63,385 nucleotides of DNA from Cyanobacteria bacterium QS_8_64_29 (GCA_003022125.1 PXQH01000007.1:1-63385), one strand, 5' to 3'; positions 52,083 through 63,385 are shown, numbered from the stretch's first letter. The notes: generated by a model not told the origin, from the sequence alone. Made by a program: numbers and translations.

Positions 52083-52916
52083 ATGCGCTACTGGCAGGCC
52101 TTGGCGCAGCGTCCGGCGCCGCTGCGCCTGGGTGTTTTTGTCGCGGTTTGGCTGCTGCCGTGGCTCCCGCTCGCCGCCCTGGCTGCCTGGCTGCTACCCA
52201 CTCGGCCCAGCGCCGAAACGGTGGCGAGCGCTGGGGGAGCGTTTGTACTGTTCGTCGGGCTGTTGCGAGTGTGGGGCCGGCGCGTTCAGCGCGTGCGCCA
52301 GCCGCTGCGGTACTACGGCCTAACGACAACCCCAGCAGCGGGGCGGGATGCTTTGCAGGGGTTTGGGGTCGGTGCCGCCGCGATCGCGGGGCTGCTGGCG
52401 ACTGAGGTAGGGCTGGGTTGGGCCTTACTGCAACCCCCTGCCCTAGCGCTGCCGCGCTTGCTGGGCGAGGGGTTGCTGAGCGCGCTGGGGGTGGGACTCG
52501 CAGAAGAGCTGGTCTTTCGCGGCTGGCTGCTGCAAGAGCTGCAGCGCGACTATGCCGCCGGTACGGCCCTATGGGCGAGCGCTGGCATTTACGCCTCGCT
52601 GCATTACGTGCAGCCGCTGCCGCAGCTGCTGCAATCGCTCCCGGCGCTGCCCGGGCTGATCGTTTTGGGCGCTGCGCTGGCGTGGGCCCGGCGCGCGCGC
52701 GGCGGCGAGCTGGGGCTGGCCATCGGCCTGCATGCAGGCTTGGTTTGGGGGCATTACGCCATTGATGTGGGCGAGTTGGTGCGCTATCCAGTCGAGCTCC
52801 CTACATGGGCAACCGCCTTTGACGGGCACCCGGCTGCCAGTGCCACCGGTTTCCTGCTGCTGGGCGGCATCGCGCTACGATTGCGCCGGGCTGCCCGCCG
52901 TAGGCAGCCGCGATAA
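52083..52916 (+). CDS. CPBP-family intramembrane metalloprotease
   Basis: A 277-residue membrane protein with about eight helices and the CPBP (Abi/CAAX-protease) motifs: EELVFRGWLLQEL (EExxxR) near residue 140, a histidine in ASLHYVQP near 178, and IGLHAGLVWGHY near 220. Members are intramembrane glutamic proteases; substrates in cyanobacteria are unknown. It starts five bases after clpS, so the two proteolysis genes are probably co-transcribed, though a functional link is inference. Confidence 0.85.
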   Translation: MRYWQALAQRPAPLRLGVFVAVWLLPWLPLAALAAWLLPTRPSAETVASAGGAFVLFVGLLRVWGRRVQRVRQPLRYYGLTTTPAAGRDALQGFGVGAAAIAGLLATEVGLGWALLQPPALALPRLLGEGLLSALGVGLAEELVFRGWLLQELQRDYAAGTALWASAGIYASLHYVQPLPQLLQSLPALPGLIVLGAALAWARRARGGELGLAIGLHAGLVWGHYAIDVGELVRYPVELPTWATAFDGHPAASATGFLLLGGIALRLRRAARRRQPR

Positions 52917-54971
<2,055 letters not shown>

Positions 54972-55004
54972 GCTAGACTCGGAGCGTCACTCGGCTAGCT
55001 CGCC

Positions 55005-55901
55005 ATGGCTCGCGCGCTCCTGCTGCTCAACCGGCACGCCCGTCAGGGGAACCGTTACCGCCACGAAGTGATCGAGCGCTTGCAGGCGCTGGGCTTGGAG
55101 CTGGCCCTGGAGCAGTTCGAGCGCCCCCAGCAGCTGGCCTCGACGATTCGGGCGTACCGCGACCGCGTCGATCGCGTCATTGTGGGCGGCGGCGACGGGA
55201 CGCTCAACGCTGCGGTGGAAGGGATCCTGGAGGCGCAGCTCCCGCTGGGGATCTTGCCGCTGGGAACGGCCAACGACCTCGCCCGGACTTTGGGCATTCC
55301 GGCCACCTTGGCCGCCGCTTGCGATATTGCAGCGAACGGGCGGATCCAGTACATCGATTTGGGTCGCGTCAACGGCAAGCACTTTTTCAACGTTGCCAGC
55401 TTGGGTCTGAGCGTCCGCGTCGCCCAGCGGATGAGCAAGCAGGCCAAGCGCCGCTGGGGGGTATTGGCCTATTTGGCAACGGCCGCGCGAATCCTAGCGC
55501 GATCGCGGCCCTTTCGGGCCAAGATTTATGCAGGCGGCGAGTCGCTGTTCGTCCGCACCGCCCAAATTGCGGTGGGCAACGGCCGCCACTACGGCGGCGG
55601 CATGACCGTTGTCAGCGACGCCCAGATTGATGACGGCCGCTTGGATTGCTACAGCCTCGAGATCCGGCACTGGTGGCAGATGCTGCGCCTGTTGCCGGCG
55701 CTGCGCTACGGCACGCTGTTCGAGCGCCCCGAGGTCCGGGTGCTGCACGGCACCGAATTTAAGGTTTATACGCGCCGCCCGCGCTCCATCAACACCGACG
55801 GCGAAATTACCGCGCGTACCCCGGCCCAATTCCACCTCGTGCCGCAAGCCCTGCCCGTGCTGGTCCCGGCTGGCGCTAGCGAGGGCCGAAGCGCTGGCTG
55901 A
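55005..55901 (+). CDS. Diacylglycerol kinase-like lipid kinase (YegS/BmrU family)
   Basis: A 298-residue lipid kinase of the DAGK catalytic fold. LLLNRHARQGNRYRHEVIER near the start, the nucleotide loop VGGGDGTLNAAVEGILEAQL near residue 62, and LGILPLGTANDLARTLGIPA near 82 are diagnostic. Substrate could be diacylglycerol or another lipid alcohol; a sphingoid or ceramide substrate is conceivable given the AOS operon, but nothing in the sequence shows it. Separated from ligA by about 33 bases on the same strand. Confidence 0.88.
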   Translation: MARALLLLNRHARQGNRYRHEVIERLQALGLELALEQFERPQQLASTIRAYRDRVDRVIVGGGDGTLNAAVEGILEAQLPLGILPLGTANDLARTLGIPATLAAACDIAANGRIQYIDLGRVNGKHFFNVASLGLSVRVAQRMSKQAKRRWGVLAYLATAARILARSRPFRAKIYAGGESLFVRTAQIAVGNGRHYGGGMTVVSDAQIDDGRLDCYSLEIRHWWQMLRLLPALRYGTLFERPEVRVLHGTEFKVYTRRPRSINTDGEITARTPAQFHLVPQALPVLVPAGASEGRSAG

Positions 55902-55945
55902 CCCACTACAGCTACAATCCCAGCCAACGCCTGCAGAGTCCCGCC

Positions 55946-56632
55946 ATGAGCGATCCCATTGCGCTTTACTACTGGCCCACGCCCAACGGTTGGAAAGTCT
56001 CCATCTTGCTAGAAGAGCTGGGCTTGCCCTATACAGTGCACCCGGTCAACATCCTGGCCGGCGATCAGTTTGAGGCTGACTACCGCGCCATCAACCCCAA
56101 CAGCAAAATGCCCAGCATTGTCGATCCGGATGGCCGGGGGGGCGAACCGTACCCGGTGTTTGAATCCGGTGCCATCCTGCTGTACCTAGCCGAGAAAACC
56201 GGCCGCTTTTTGCCCGCTGAGCCGCGTGAGCGCTACCGCGCCATCCAGTGGCTGATGTTCCAAATGGGCGGCGTGGGCCCCATGTTGGGCCAGGCCCATC
56301 ACTTTCGCCAGTACGCGCCCGAGAGCATCCCTTACGCGATCGAGCGCTACACCCAGGAAGCCGCGCGCCTGTATGGGGTCCTCGAGGAGCAGCTCGCCCT
56401 GCAAGCTTACGTCGCCGGCGAGTATTCGATTGCCGATATGGCCATCTTTCCCTGGATCGTCCCCTACGATAAGCAAGGCCAGGACTTGGCCGATTATCCT
56501 CACCTCAAGCGCTGGTTTGAAGACATCCAGGCGCGACCGGCGGTTCAACGAGGGCTCGATTTGCTCGCCGATCGCCACATTGACCCCAGCGAGATGGACG
56601 AAACGGCCCGAGCCAATTTGTTCGGGACCTAG
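55946..56632 (+). CDS. Glutathione S-transferase family protein (YghU/YfcG-like)
   Basis: A 228-residue protein with a thioredoxin-fold N-terminal domain (IALYYWPTPNGWKVSILLEE; INPNSKMPSIVDPDG; VFESGAILLYLAEKTG) and an all-helical C-terminal domain (YSIADMAIFPWIVPYD). The TPNGWK start and the ES-GAIL glutathione-binding segment place it with YghU/YfcG-type disulfide-bond reductases rather than classical conjugating GSTs. A second GST-like gene follows after 20 bases, so the pair is likely co-transcribed. Confidence 0.88.
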   Translation: MSDPIALYYWPTPNGWKVSILLEELGLPYTVHPVNILAGDQFEADYRAINPNSKMPSIVDPDGRGGEPYPVFESGAILLYLAEKTGRFLPAEPRERYRAIQWLMFQMGGVGPMLGQAHHFRQYAPESIPYAIERYTQEAARLYGVLEEQLALQAYVAGEYSIADMAIFPWIVPYDKQGQDLADYPHLKRWFEDIQARPAVQRGLDLLADRHIDPSEMDETARANLFGT

Positions 56633-56652
56633 GAGCAGGGCACCGCCTAGCG

Positions 56653-57285
56653 ATGAAACTCTACGAGTTTGAAGGCGCGCCCAGCCCGCGCAAGGTGCGC
56701 CTGTTTGCCGCCGAAAAAGGGCTGTCGCTGCCCACGGTCAGCGTGGATCTGCGCGCGGGCGAGCAGTTTTCGGAGTGGTACCGCCAGATCCAGCCGCGCT
56801 GCACGGTACCGGCGCTCGCGCTCGAGGACGGAACGGTCATTGGCGATTCGGAAGCCATTTGCCGCTACTTGGAAGCCCAGCAGCCGGATCTGCCCCTACT
56901 GGGCGAGACGGCACTAGAGCAAGCTCGCATCGCCGAGTGGTTGCGTCGCATCGAGCTGGCGGGGTACGGGCCAACTGCCGATGCGCTGCGCAACCAGTCC
57001 CCCGCCTTTGCAGATCGCGCCCTGCCCGGTCCCGACCCCATCGAGCAAATTCCGGCCTTGGCCGAGCGCGGCCGCTGGCGCGCGCAGCGCTTTTGGCCCG
57101 CGCTCGATGCCGCGCTGGCTGCCGGGGGGCCATGGTTGCTCGGCGATCGCTTGAGCGCGGCCGATTTGTTCGCGTTCGCAACGCTCGAGTTTGCCCAACG
57201 GGTCGAGCTCGGGCCCGATTGCGCGCTACCGGTGCTGGCGAGCTGGCAGCAGCGGCTGCGCCAGCGGAGCACCGTGCAGGCCTAA
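56653..57285 (+). CDS. Glutathione S-transferase family protein
   Basis: A 210-residue GST: MKLYEFEGAPSPRKVRLFAA, the cis-Pro region QPRCTVPALALEDGTVIGDS with the Glu/Asp-Ser glutathione anchor, and a helical C-terminal domain with LSAADLFAFATLEFAQRV. Only distantly like its upstream neighbour, so the pair is not a recent duplication. Substrate unknown. Its stop is two bases before the flavoprotein ATG. Confidence 0.85.
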   Translation: MKLYEFEGAPSPRKVRLFAAEKGLSLPTVSVDLRAGEQFSEWYRQIQPRCTVPALALEDGTVIGDSEAICRYLEAQQPDLPLLGETALEQARIAEWLRRIELAGYGPTADALRNQSPAFADRALPGPDPIEQIPALAERGRWRAQRFWPALDAALAAGGPWLLGDRLSAADLFAFATLEFAQRVELGPDCALPVLASWQQRLRQRSTVQA

Positions 57286-57286
57286 T

Positions 57287-59058
57287 ATGGCAACTCCATC
57301 CCCCACTGCCAGGACTGCCGATGCCGAGGACCTCACCGTCCCCGTCTTAATTGTTGGGGCCGGTGCGGCGGGCGCGCGCGCTGCCATTGCGCTGGCCGAG
57401 CGCGGCTTTGACCCGCTCGTGGTCAGCCAGCGCGCCCGCGATGACGCCCACACTGTGTGGGCAGCCGGCGGCATCAACGCCGCCCTGGGATCGCGCGACC
57501 CTGAAGATGGTTGGGCCCACCACGCCGCCGACACCCTGCGCGAGGGCCACTCGCTCAACCATCCCCGCGCCGTCGAGCGAATGGCGCAGGAGATGCCCGA
57601 GCGCATCCGCGAGCTGGCCGCCTGGGGTATGCCCTTTGCCCGCACCGAAAGCGGCCGGATCGAGCAGCGCTACTTTGGCGCTCAGTCCTACCGGCGGACC
57701 TGTTTTGTCGGCGATCGCACCGGGCGGGCGCTGCTAGCGACCTTGGTCGCGCGGGCCCAGCAGCTGGGCGTGACCTACCGCGACAGCCTGACCGTCGCGC
57801 GCTTGCTCTCGGACGGCGAGCGCGTCTGCGGCGCCATCGGCTGCGATGGGGGCACCAGGCGCTTTGTGCTGATTCGCACCGGCACCATCGTGCTGGCGAC
57901 CGGCGGCTACTCGGCACTCTACAGCCGCCACACCTCGCGCGATGATGAAAACAACGGTGATGGCGTCGCCCTGGCGCTGCAAGCCGACGCCTCGCTCGCC
58001 GATATGGAATTCGTCCAGTTCCATCCCACCGGTATGCTGGGCGAGCGGTACGGCTCAACCTGGGACGGGCATTTGGTCACCGAAGCTGTGCGCGGCGAAG
58101 GCGGCCGCCTCTACAACGCCTGCAGCGATCGCTTCATGGCGGCGCATGCCCCGCAACAGATGGAGCTAGCGGCCCGGGACGTGGTAGCGCGCGCCATTGC
58201 CCGCGAAATTGGGGGTGGGCGCGGAACGGCCCAAGGGGGCGTGCATTTGGATGTCTCGCACTGCGATGCCGCCACGCTGCAAGCGCGCTTGCCGGCAACC
58301 TACGAGCGCTTCCAATCCCTAGGCACCGACATTGCCACCGACCCCATGGAAGTCGCGCCCACCGTCCACTATTCCATGGGCGGGATCTGCGCCGATCCCG
58401 ATACGGGCGCTACCGAGGTGAGCGGCCTGTACGCTATTGGCGAAGCGGCCGCCGGCTTGCATGGCGCCAACCGGCTGGGGGGCAACTCGCTCGCCGAAAC
58501 GGTGGCTGCGGGCCAGCGGGTCGGGGCGCATTTGGCCCAGGTGCTGGTGCAGGACGCCAGCGAAGCCACTCCGCCGGCCGATCTGCCATCGCGCTTCCAG
58601 CAGGAGCGACAAGCGCTCGAAGCCCTAACTGCGGCCGGGCCGCAAGCAACGGCATTGCTAACCGAGTTGCGGGCGCTGATGGAGCGGCATGCGGGCATCT
58701 TGCGCGATGGGGCAACGCTGCAGGGCTGGGACGCCTCACCGAATTGCGCCAGCGCTGGCACCGTTCGGTGGCGGTGGGCGGTGGCGGTGCGCCGGCGCTC
58801 GAGCCTGCGCTCAACTTGCAGTTTGGCCTCACCTTAGCCGAAGCCATCCTGCAAGCCGCGATCGCGCGCACTGAGTCCCGCGGCGCCCACTACCGCACTG
58901 ACTGCCCGCACCTCGACCCAGCTCAGCAGGCCAACCTGACAGTACGCCTGGCGGGCGAGCGTCTGGCGCTGGCGTGGAAGCCGGTGCCAGCTCCCAGCCC
59001 CGAAGTGCAGGCCGCTTTGGCGCGCGGCACGCAGCTGGACTATCACCTACTGGAGTGA
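57287..59058 (+). pseudogene. Succinate dehydrogenase/fumarate reductase-type flavoprotein with a -1 frameshift
   Basis: The N-terminal 480 residues read in one frame: FAD site VLIVGAGAAGARAAIALAER, the probable flavinylated His in DAHTVWAAGGINAALG, FHPTGML, RGEGGRLYN and MGGICADPDTG. Near 58721-58726 (CAGGGCTGGGA) one G seems missing; a CAG GGG CTG GGA reading restores LQGLGRLTELRQRWH and the C-terminal LNLQFGLTLAEAILQAAIAR, then TESRGAHYRTDCPHLD, to the stop at 59058. As written, the first frame ends at 58837 in unrelated residues. One base in a G-run could be a sequencing error, leaving a normal gene of about 590 residues. L-aspartate oxidase (NadB) is the alternative. Confidence 0.75.
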
Positions 59059-59066
59059 GGCCGGGC

Positions 59067-59897
59067 TCAAACGCGCTCGCGGTCGGCGAGGATCTCGCAG
59101 CCGTCGCCGGTGACCAGGACCGTGTGCTCGTACTGGGCCGAGAGGGCATTATCCACGGTGACGACCGTCCAGCGATCAGCGAGGGTGCGCGTCACTTGGG
59201 ACCCGGCGTTGAGGATGGGCTCGATTGCCAGCGTCATGCCCGGCTCCAGCTTGACGTTGGGGAGCTGCTGCGTGCGGACGTTGAACACGGCCGGCGCTTC
59301 GTGCAGCCGCTCGCCCACGCCGTGACCGGTAAAGCAATCGACAATGCTGTAGGGCGTGGCGGCGACGCAATCCTCGATTGCGGCGGCAATGTCGGACAAG
59401 CGGTTGCCCGCTCGAACTTGCCCGATGCCCGCATAGAGCGCGGACTCGGCAGCTTGCATGAGCTGGCGGGCTTGGGGGGCTACCGCCCCAACGGCAACCG
59501 TCAGGCACGAGTCGCCGTGGAAGCCGTTTTTGTAGGCGCCCACATCCACTTTGAGCAAGTCACCCCCGCGCAGCACGGCATTGGCACTGGGAATGCCGTG
59601 CACCACCTCGTGGTTGCGGCAGATGCAGGCCGAGCCGGGGAACCCGTAGTAGCCCTTAAAGCTAGGCGTTGCCCCCAACTCGCGAATGCGCGCTTCGGCG
59701 TAGGCATCCAGATCCGCGGTCGTGGCGCCCGGGACTGCCCGCTCGCCAATCTCTTTGAGCACAGTCGCCACAATGCGGTTGGGCTCGCGCATGGCGGCAA
59801 CGTCCGGCGTCGATTTGATCGTCATGCCGCGGCGCCGCTTGAGGCGGCGGGGGAACCTGCGCGAGCGCGGTGCCAGCCACTGGGTCAGAGCGTTCAT
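59067..59897 (-). CDS. map: Methionine aminopeptidase, type I
   Basis: Removes N-terminal Met from new proteins. The 276-residue protein has the five metal ligands in place: Asp in [14 protein letters not shown] (two Asp), His in [14 protein letters not shown], Glu in [10 protein letters not shown] and Glu in AQYEHTVLV, and the substrate His in [20 protein letters not shown]. The N-terminal 25 residues are a basic extension ([14 protein letters not shown]) absent from the minimal enzyme. It is convergent with the flavoprotein gene, eight bases apart. Confidence 0.93.
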   Translation of the reverse strand: MNALTQWLAPRSRRFPRRLKRRRGMTIKSTPDVAAMREPNRIVATVLKEIGERAVPGATTADLDAYAEARIRELGATPSFKGYYGFPGSACICRNHEVVHGIPSANAVLRGGDLLKVDVGAYKNGFHGDSCLTVAVGAVAPQARQLMQAAESALYAGIGQVRAGNRLSDIAAAIEDCVAATPYSIVDCFTGHGVGERLHEAPAVFNVRTQQLPNVKLEPGMTLAIEPILNAGSQVTRTLADRWTVVTVDNALSAQYEHTVLVTGDGCEILADRERV

Positions 59898-59922
59898 GGG
59901 CGGGCCATTGGCGGCATGACGG

Positions 59923-60795
59923 CTACAGGTACTTTTGCAGCAAGACGTGCAGCTTGTCGCGGGTCGCTGACGGGACGTGATCGAGCGGGGTCAAAATGCC
60001 CGACTTGAGGGCTTGGTGGGCTTGCGAGCTGGGCGCGTGCTGCTGCAGGCGGCGCACGGTTTGCTGGATGGCGCGCTGCGCGTTGGCGGCATTGCGCTTG
60101 AGATTGTCGATCACCATCTCAACGCTGACGCTGCCGTGGTCCGGATGCCAGCAATCGTAATCGGTCACTAGCGCAAGCGTGGCGTAGGCCATCTCGGCCT
60201 CGCGGGCGAGCTTGGCCTCGGGCAAGTTGGTCATGCCCACCACGGTGCCGCCCCAGCTGCGATAGAGGTGCGACTCGGCCTGGGTGGAGAAGGCGGGCCC
60301 TTCAATGCAGACGTAGGTTCCGCCGCGATGGAGCCCTACTTGCGGCAGCTCTAGCTCGGCAATAGCATCGGCCAGCACCTGGGCCAGCTGCGGGCAAACC
60401 GGATCGGCAAAGCTGATGTGGGCGACTAGCCCCTCGCCAAAAAAGGTCGAGCGGCGCTCGCGGGTGCGATCGATAAACTGATCGGGCACCACCATATCCA
60501 GCGGGCTGGCATCAGCTTGCAGCGAGCCCACGGTCGAGGCGGCAATGACGTAGGACACGCCCAACTGCTTGAGGGCGTGGATGTTGGCCCGAAAAGGGAT
60601 TTCGCTCGGCGATAGGTGGTGGTTGCGGCCGTGGCGGGCCAGAAACGCAACGGGCATCCCCTCCAAGGTGCCGGTAACAAACGCATCCGAGGGCGGGCCA
60701 AACGGGGTGTCCAAGCTGACCTCGCGCACGTCCTGCAGGGCCTCCATCTGGTAGAGCCCGCTCCCGCCGATGATGCCGATGGTGGCCTGCGCCAT
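59923..60795 (-). CDS. mtnP: 5'-methylthioadenosine phosphorylase
   Basis: Splits methylthioadenosine to adenine and methylthioribose-1-phosphate, the first step of methionine salvage in this type of pathway. The 290-residue protein has the phosphate site [20 protein letters not shown] at its start, [20 protein letters not shown] near 58, [20 protein letters not shown] and [20 protein letters not shown] near 190. ATG 60795 starts the homologous sequence. The product feeds MtnA, encoded 1.7 kb away on the same strand. Confidence 0.94.
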   Translation of the reverse strand: MAQATIGIIGGSGLYQMEALQDVREVSLDTPFGPPSDAFVTGTLEGMPVAFLARHGRNHHLSPSEIPFRANIHALKQLGVSYVIAASTVGSLQADASPLDMVVPDQFIDRTRERRSTFFGEGLVAHISFADPVCPQLAQVLADAIAELELPQVGLHRGGTYVCIEGPAFSTQAESHLYRSWGGTVVGMTNLPEAKLAREAEMAYATLALVTDYDCWHPDHGSVSVEMVIDNLKRNAANAQRAIQQTVRRLQQHAPSSQAHQALKSGILTPLDHVPSATRDKLHVLLQKYL

Positions 60796-60887
60796 GGGAA
60801 TACTTGGGGAACTGCCCGCGCCCGGCCATTTTAGCCACCCTGATCGCGCGGCTTCTAAGCTGCCTTTCAGGCAATGCAATGGCCCGT

Positions 60888-61379
60888 TTAGGAGGCTGCG
60901 CGGACGTAGGCGGCAACACCCCCGCGATCACCGCGCTCGATGTGCACTTGCGCATCCAGATAGGTGGTTTGCAACCAGCCCCGCGCCCGCTGGCCCAGCG
61001 GGATCCGGACGGCCGGGAGGGGCCCCAATTTGAGCGCTAGCTGCGCGAAGGTAAACCGGATGCGCTGCCGCTCGGTAAGCTCAAACGGACCGCTCGCGCG
61101 CAGATAACCCCACCCCCAATCCAGCTCGGTCTCAAGCCAATGTTGGGCTGTCTTAAAGCGCTGCCGGATGCAACCAGCTAGCCGCTGCGTGGGGAGCCCA
61201 AGCTGTTGCGCTCGGGCAGTGCCGCTGGTCCAAAACGAGCGCCACTCGCCCTCTAAATTCGAGGCTTGTGCCGAGGGTTGGCGCTCTAGTGCGGCGATGG
61301 CAGCCTGAAGTTCCGAGGGTGCAATGCGGTTGCCCTGGGCCGCTTGCAGTAGCACCTGACGGCTGTCAGTGGCATCCAT
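60888..61379 (-). CDS. PAP/fibrillin (plastid lipid-associated) family protein
   Basis: A 163-residue lipocalin-like protein. The start ([20 protein letters not shown]) and [20 protein letters not shown] match the PAP/fibrillin domain; the end [20 protein letters not shown] matches the conserved C-terminal strand pair that binds hydrophobic ligands in plastid fibrillins. Fibrillins associate with thylakoids and lipid droplets and affect quinone and carotenoid handling; this copy's ligand is unknown. It lies between mtnP and mtnA on the same strand. Confidence 0.8.
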   Translation of the reverse strand: MDATDSRQVLLQAAQGNRIAPSELQAAIAALERQPSAQASNLEGEWRSFWTSGTARAQQLGLPTQRLAGCIRQRFKTAQHWLETELDWGWGYLRASGPFELTERQRIRFTFAQLALKLGPLPAVRIPLGQRARGWLQTTYLDAQVHIERGDRGGVAAYVRAAS

Positions 61380-61410
61380 AGCTTTGCCTTAATAGCGGTG
61401 CTGCAGCAAA

Positions 61411-62508
61411 CTAAGCGCTCGCTTGGGCTGGGGTACCTCGCTCGGCAGCTGGCGCCTGCGCCGGTTCCAAGGTGGCGAGCTCATGGGGCGCAACGGCTCC
61501 CCATTCAGTGATGATGCCCGTAATGAGCTCGGCCGGCGTGATGTCAAATGCTGGGTTGTAGCAATCCACCGCCGGCGGGCAGGTGGGCATATCGCCAATT
61601 TGCTTGAGCTCTGCGGTGGGGCGTTGCTCGATGGGAATCTGGCTGCCTTCAGCGAGGGTCCAGTCAACGCTCGAGAGCGGTGCGGCCACCCAAAACGGAA
61701 CGCCATGGGCGCGAGCGAGCACGGCCAAGGCATAAGTGCCAATTTTGTTGGCCGTGTCCCCGTTGCGGGCAATGCGATCGGCACCGACGACAACCGCGTC
61801 AATCTGGCCTTGCTGCATGCAATGGGCGGCTGCGCCATCGGCAATGACCGTCGCTGGCAGGCCATCGCGCACGCATTCCCAGGCTGTCAAACGGGCGCCC
61901 TGCAAGCGCGGGCGGGTTTCGGTGGCATAAACCCGGGCGAGGCGATCGCTTTGCCAGAGCGAGCGGACGACGCCGAGCGCTGTCCCATGGCTGGCTGTGG
62001 CGAGCGAGCCGGTATTGCAATGGGTCAGCACCGAGAGCTGCTGCGGTCGCTCGGGCAGCGCTTGACAGCCGCTGCGGCCGATGGCTTGGCAGGTGCGTAG
62101 GTCTTGGGCTTGAATGGCGTGGGCTGCCTCCAAAACCGCAGCTCGCATGCGCTCGGGCGAGCCTGTCGCTTGGCGGGCGGCGCCTAGCGATCGCTGCAGG
62201 GCCCAATTGAGATTGACCGCCGTCGGGCGCGTTTGGCGCAGTTGCTCGGCGACTGCTTCCAGTTGCTCCAGGAAGGTGGTGTGATCGTCGCTAGCCCGCG
62301 GACGCGCGCCCAAATACAGGCCGTAAGCGACTGCGACGCCAAGGGCGGGCGCGCCGCGCACGCGCATGGTGCGAATGGCTTCAGCCACCTCATCAGCACG
62401 GTGGAGGTGGCGGACGACGTAGTCCTGCGGCAGGCAGGTTTGGTCGATGAGCGCGATGCACTCTCCCTGCCAACTGACCGGGTAAATTGTGGTGCTCTGT
62501 CGGCGCAT
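61411..62508 (-). CDS. mtnA: Methylthioribose-1-phosphate isomerase
   Basis: Isomerises methylthioribose-1-phosphate to methylthioribulose-1-phosphate in methionine salvage. The 365-residue protein of the eIF2B-like family has MRVRGAPALGVAVAYGLYLG near residue 48, NLNWALQRSLGAARQATG near 98, the catalytic Cys in VLTHCNTGSLATASHGTALG near 160 and the catalytic Asp in VVGADRIARNGDTANKIGTY near 237. The last 25 residues are a polar Ala/Glu-rich tail. Further salvage genes are not in the window. Confidence 0.94.
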   Translation of the reverse strand: MRRQSTTIYPVSWQGECIALIDQTCLPQDYVVRHLHRADEVAEAIRTMRVRGAPALGVAVAYGLYLGARPRASDDHTTFLEQLEAVAEQLRQTRPTAVNLNWALQRSLGAARQATGSPERMRAAVLEAAHAIQAQDLRTCQAIGRSGCQALPERPQQLSVLTHCNTGSLATASHGTALGVVRSLWQSDRLARVYATETRPRLQGARLTAWECVRDGLPATVIADGAAAHCMQQGQIDAVVVGADRIARNGDTANKIGTYALAVLARAHGVPFWVAAPLSSVDWTLAEGSQIPIEQRPTAELKQIGDMPTCPPAVDCYNPAFDITPAELITGIITEWGAVAPHELATLEPAQAPAAERGTPAQASA

Positions 62509-62628
62509 GGCGATTGCTCAATGAGCCTCGGATTGTTGGCTTGCCGTCCGTCAGCTGGATGCGTTCAACTAGGGTGAGCGATCGCCTACCCAGCAGCGGC
62601 GCTTGTATTGAGGCTAACCTGTCCGGCC

Positions 62629-63385
62629 ATGTCCCGAGCTGCCCTCATCGCTGCAATTGCGGTTCCCATCATGCTGCTGCTCGGCTTGGGAGGGGCCCTA
62701 TGGACATTACAGATCGCGCCCAGCCAGGTACTGAGCGAGTTAGGTGCCGAGCGCGTGCCTGCCCTACTAGCGGCGCTGGAGAGCTTGGGGCCTCAAAGCG
62801 CATTGGCCTATACGGGCCTAGTCGCGCTCTCGGTTGTGATTAGCCCCATCCCCTGCGCGCTCATTGTGCCGGCAGCAGGGGCGCTTTGGGACCCGGCCTG
62901 GGCGGGGAGCTTGAGCGTGGCCGGTGCTTTTGCGGGCAGCCTGATTGCGTACGCGCTGGGGCGCCTCTGGGGCCGGCCCCTGTTGCGCGCGATTGCCGGC
63001 AAAACGGTGACGGCGGCGCCGCAAGGGGATCGCCCCCTGGGCGGTTTGGTCTTGGCGCTGCGCCTGCTGCCCATGGTGGCTTTTGGCTCGGTGAGCTATG
63101 CCTCGGGTCTTGCGGGCTTGGCCCTACCCACCTACGCCACAGCCACTCTGGTCGGGAGCGTTCCCTCCATCTTGGGTTTGAGCTATGCCGGCGCTAGCGT
63201 TGCGAGCGGGCAGCCGCTGGGCGTGGCTCTGGCGATCGCGTCGCTGGCGATCCTGGTGGGAGTTGCCACCTATAGTAGTCGTAGACTAAGAGCGCCTAAC
63301 AAAACTGGTATAGATAGGGGTAGAGAGCTCCGATCTGTGCCATGGCTAAGCCGCTCGTGCCTGACGAGCTTTGGGCCGAAATCGA
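62629..63385 (+). CDS. TVP38/TMEM64 (DedA-like) membrane protein, running into an IS
   Basis: Starting at ATG 62629 the frame encodes a membrane protein with about six helices (ALIAAIAVPIMLLLGLGGAL; TGLVALSVVISPIPCALIVP; AGSLIAYALGRLWG) and the VTT-domain pattern of TVP38/TMEM64 proteins, which transport or flip lipids in related families. Native sequence ends around residue 220 (LVGVATYSSRRLR, to about 63288); after that the open frame continues through the left end of an IS-like element and past the window edge, so the natural stop has been lost or lies just downstream of the insertion. Confidence 0.75.
   Translation, partial: MSRAALIAAIAVPIMLLLGLGGALWTLQIAPSQVLSELGAERVPALLAALESLGPQSALAYTGLVALSVVISPIPCALIVPAAGALWDPAWAGSLSVAGAFAGSLIAYALGRLWGRPLLRAIAGKTVTAAPQGDRPLGGLVLALRLLPMVAFGSVSYASGLAGLALPTYATATLVGSVPSILGLSYAGASVASGQPLGVALAIASLAILVGVATYSSRRLRAPNKTGIDRGRELRSVPWLSRSCLTSFGPKS
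63289..63385 (+). mobile_element. Left end of an IS5-family-like insertion sequence (partial)
   Basis: From about 63289 the sequence changes to AAGAGCGCCTAACAAAAC, resembling an IS terminal repeat, followed by a short leader and a transposase start. CTA just before it (63286-63288) could be a target duplication. The other end is outside the window, so inverted repeats and duplication cannot be checked. Confidence 0.5.
63342..63385 (+). CDS. IS5-family transposase, N-terminal fragment
   Basis: Only 14 codons are visible: MAKPLVPDELWAEI, the typical opening of IS5-family (ISL2/IS427-like) transposases, which usually continue EPLLPP. The reading frame differs from that of the TVP38 gene it follows. 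Assignment rests on a short but characteristic motif. Confidence 0.6.
   Translation, partial: MAKPLVPDELWAEI

Overview
The window is chromosomal DNA of a high-GC cyanobacterium. Evidence seen directly: psbB and psbT, a cyanobacterial nirA with the start of an NrtP-type nitrate permease, crtH, a ycf21-type chorismate lyase, tocopherol genes (methyltransferase and homogentisate phytyltransferase), a PedR-like LuxR regulator, a COP23-family protein, and very frequent HIP1 octamers (GCGATCGC). NrtP (rather than an ABC nitrate transporter) and a ruined glucosylglycerol-phosphate phosphatase gene would fit a marine or halophilic lineage; that is inference.

Layout. 1-1.8 kb: nitrate assimilation (nrtP start, nirA). 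2.1-3.4 kb: a broken MATE efflux gene. 3.4-4.7 kb: two small unknown genes, an orphan terminator and pedR. 4.8-8 kb: sugar kinase, rsmA, ispE and a DUF3082 protein. 8-11.4 kb: crtH with a candidate sRNA upstream, upp, phoH. 11.4-14.9 kb: SRPBCC protein, ACT-malic enzyme, a membrane protein. 14.9-20.1 kb: rimP-nusA-ylxR-infB behind an attenuator-like hairpin. 20.3-27.7 kb: unknown membrane protein, ccdA-ccs1 for c-type cytochrome maturation, CFA-synthase-like methyltransferase, ferrochelatase-like protein. 27.9-33.7 kb: ilvB with a zinc-ribbon tail, aspartase, COP23, lepB, TMEM14. 33.7-37.2 kb: a tight three-gene operon (AOS-family synthase, GNAT acyltransferase, extended SDR) resembling the bacterial ceramide pathway. 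37.4-39 kb: Ap4A phosphorylase, an stpA relic, a candidate sRNA. 39-44.4 kb: chorismate lyase opposite tocopherol genes, then TPR, cobA-hemD fusion and coaE. 44.4-49.4 kb (minus): psbB-psbT-nrdR-rps1-metK. 49.8-63.4 kb: mnmG, clpS, CPBP protease, ligA, lipid kinase, two GSTs, a frameshifted SdhA-type flavoprotein, map, mtnP, a PAP/fibrillin protein, mtnA, and a TVP38 gene that runs into the left end of an IS5-like element.

Most of the window is ordinary housekeeping and photosynthesis content. The points that stand out are the ceramide-like operon, two candidate small RNAs with their own promoter and terminator, an orphan terminator suggesting a third transcript, and three decayed or damaged genes (MATE, stpA, SdhA-type). 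No tRNA, rRNA, CRISPR array or prophage was seen.
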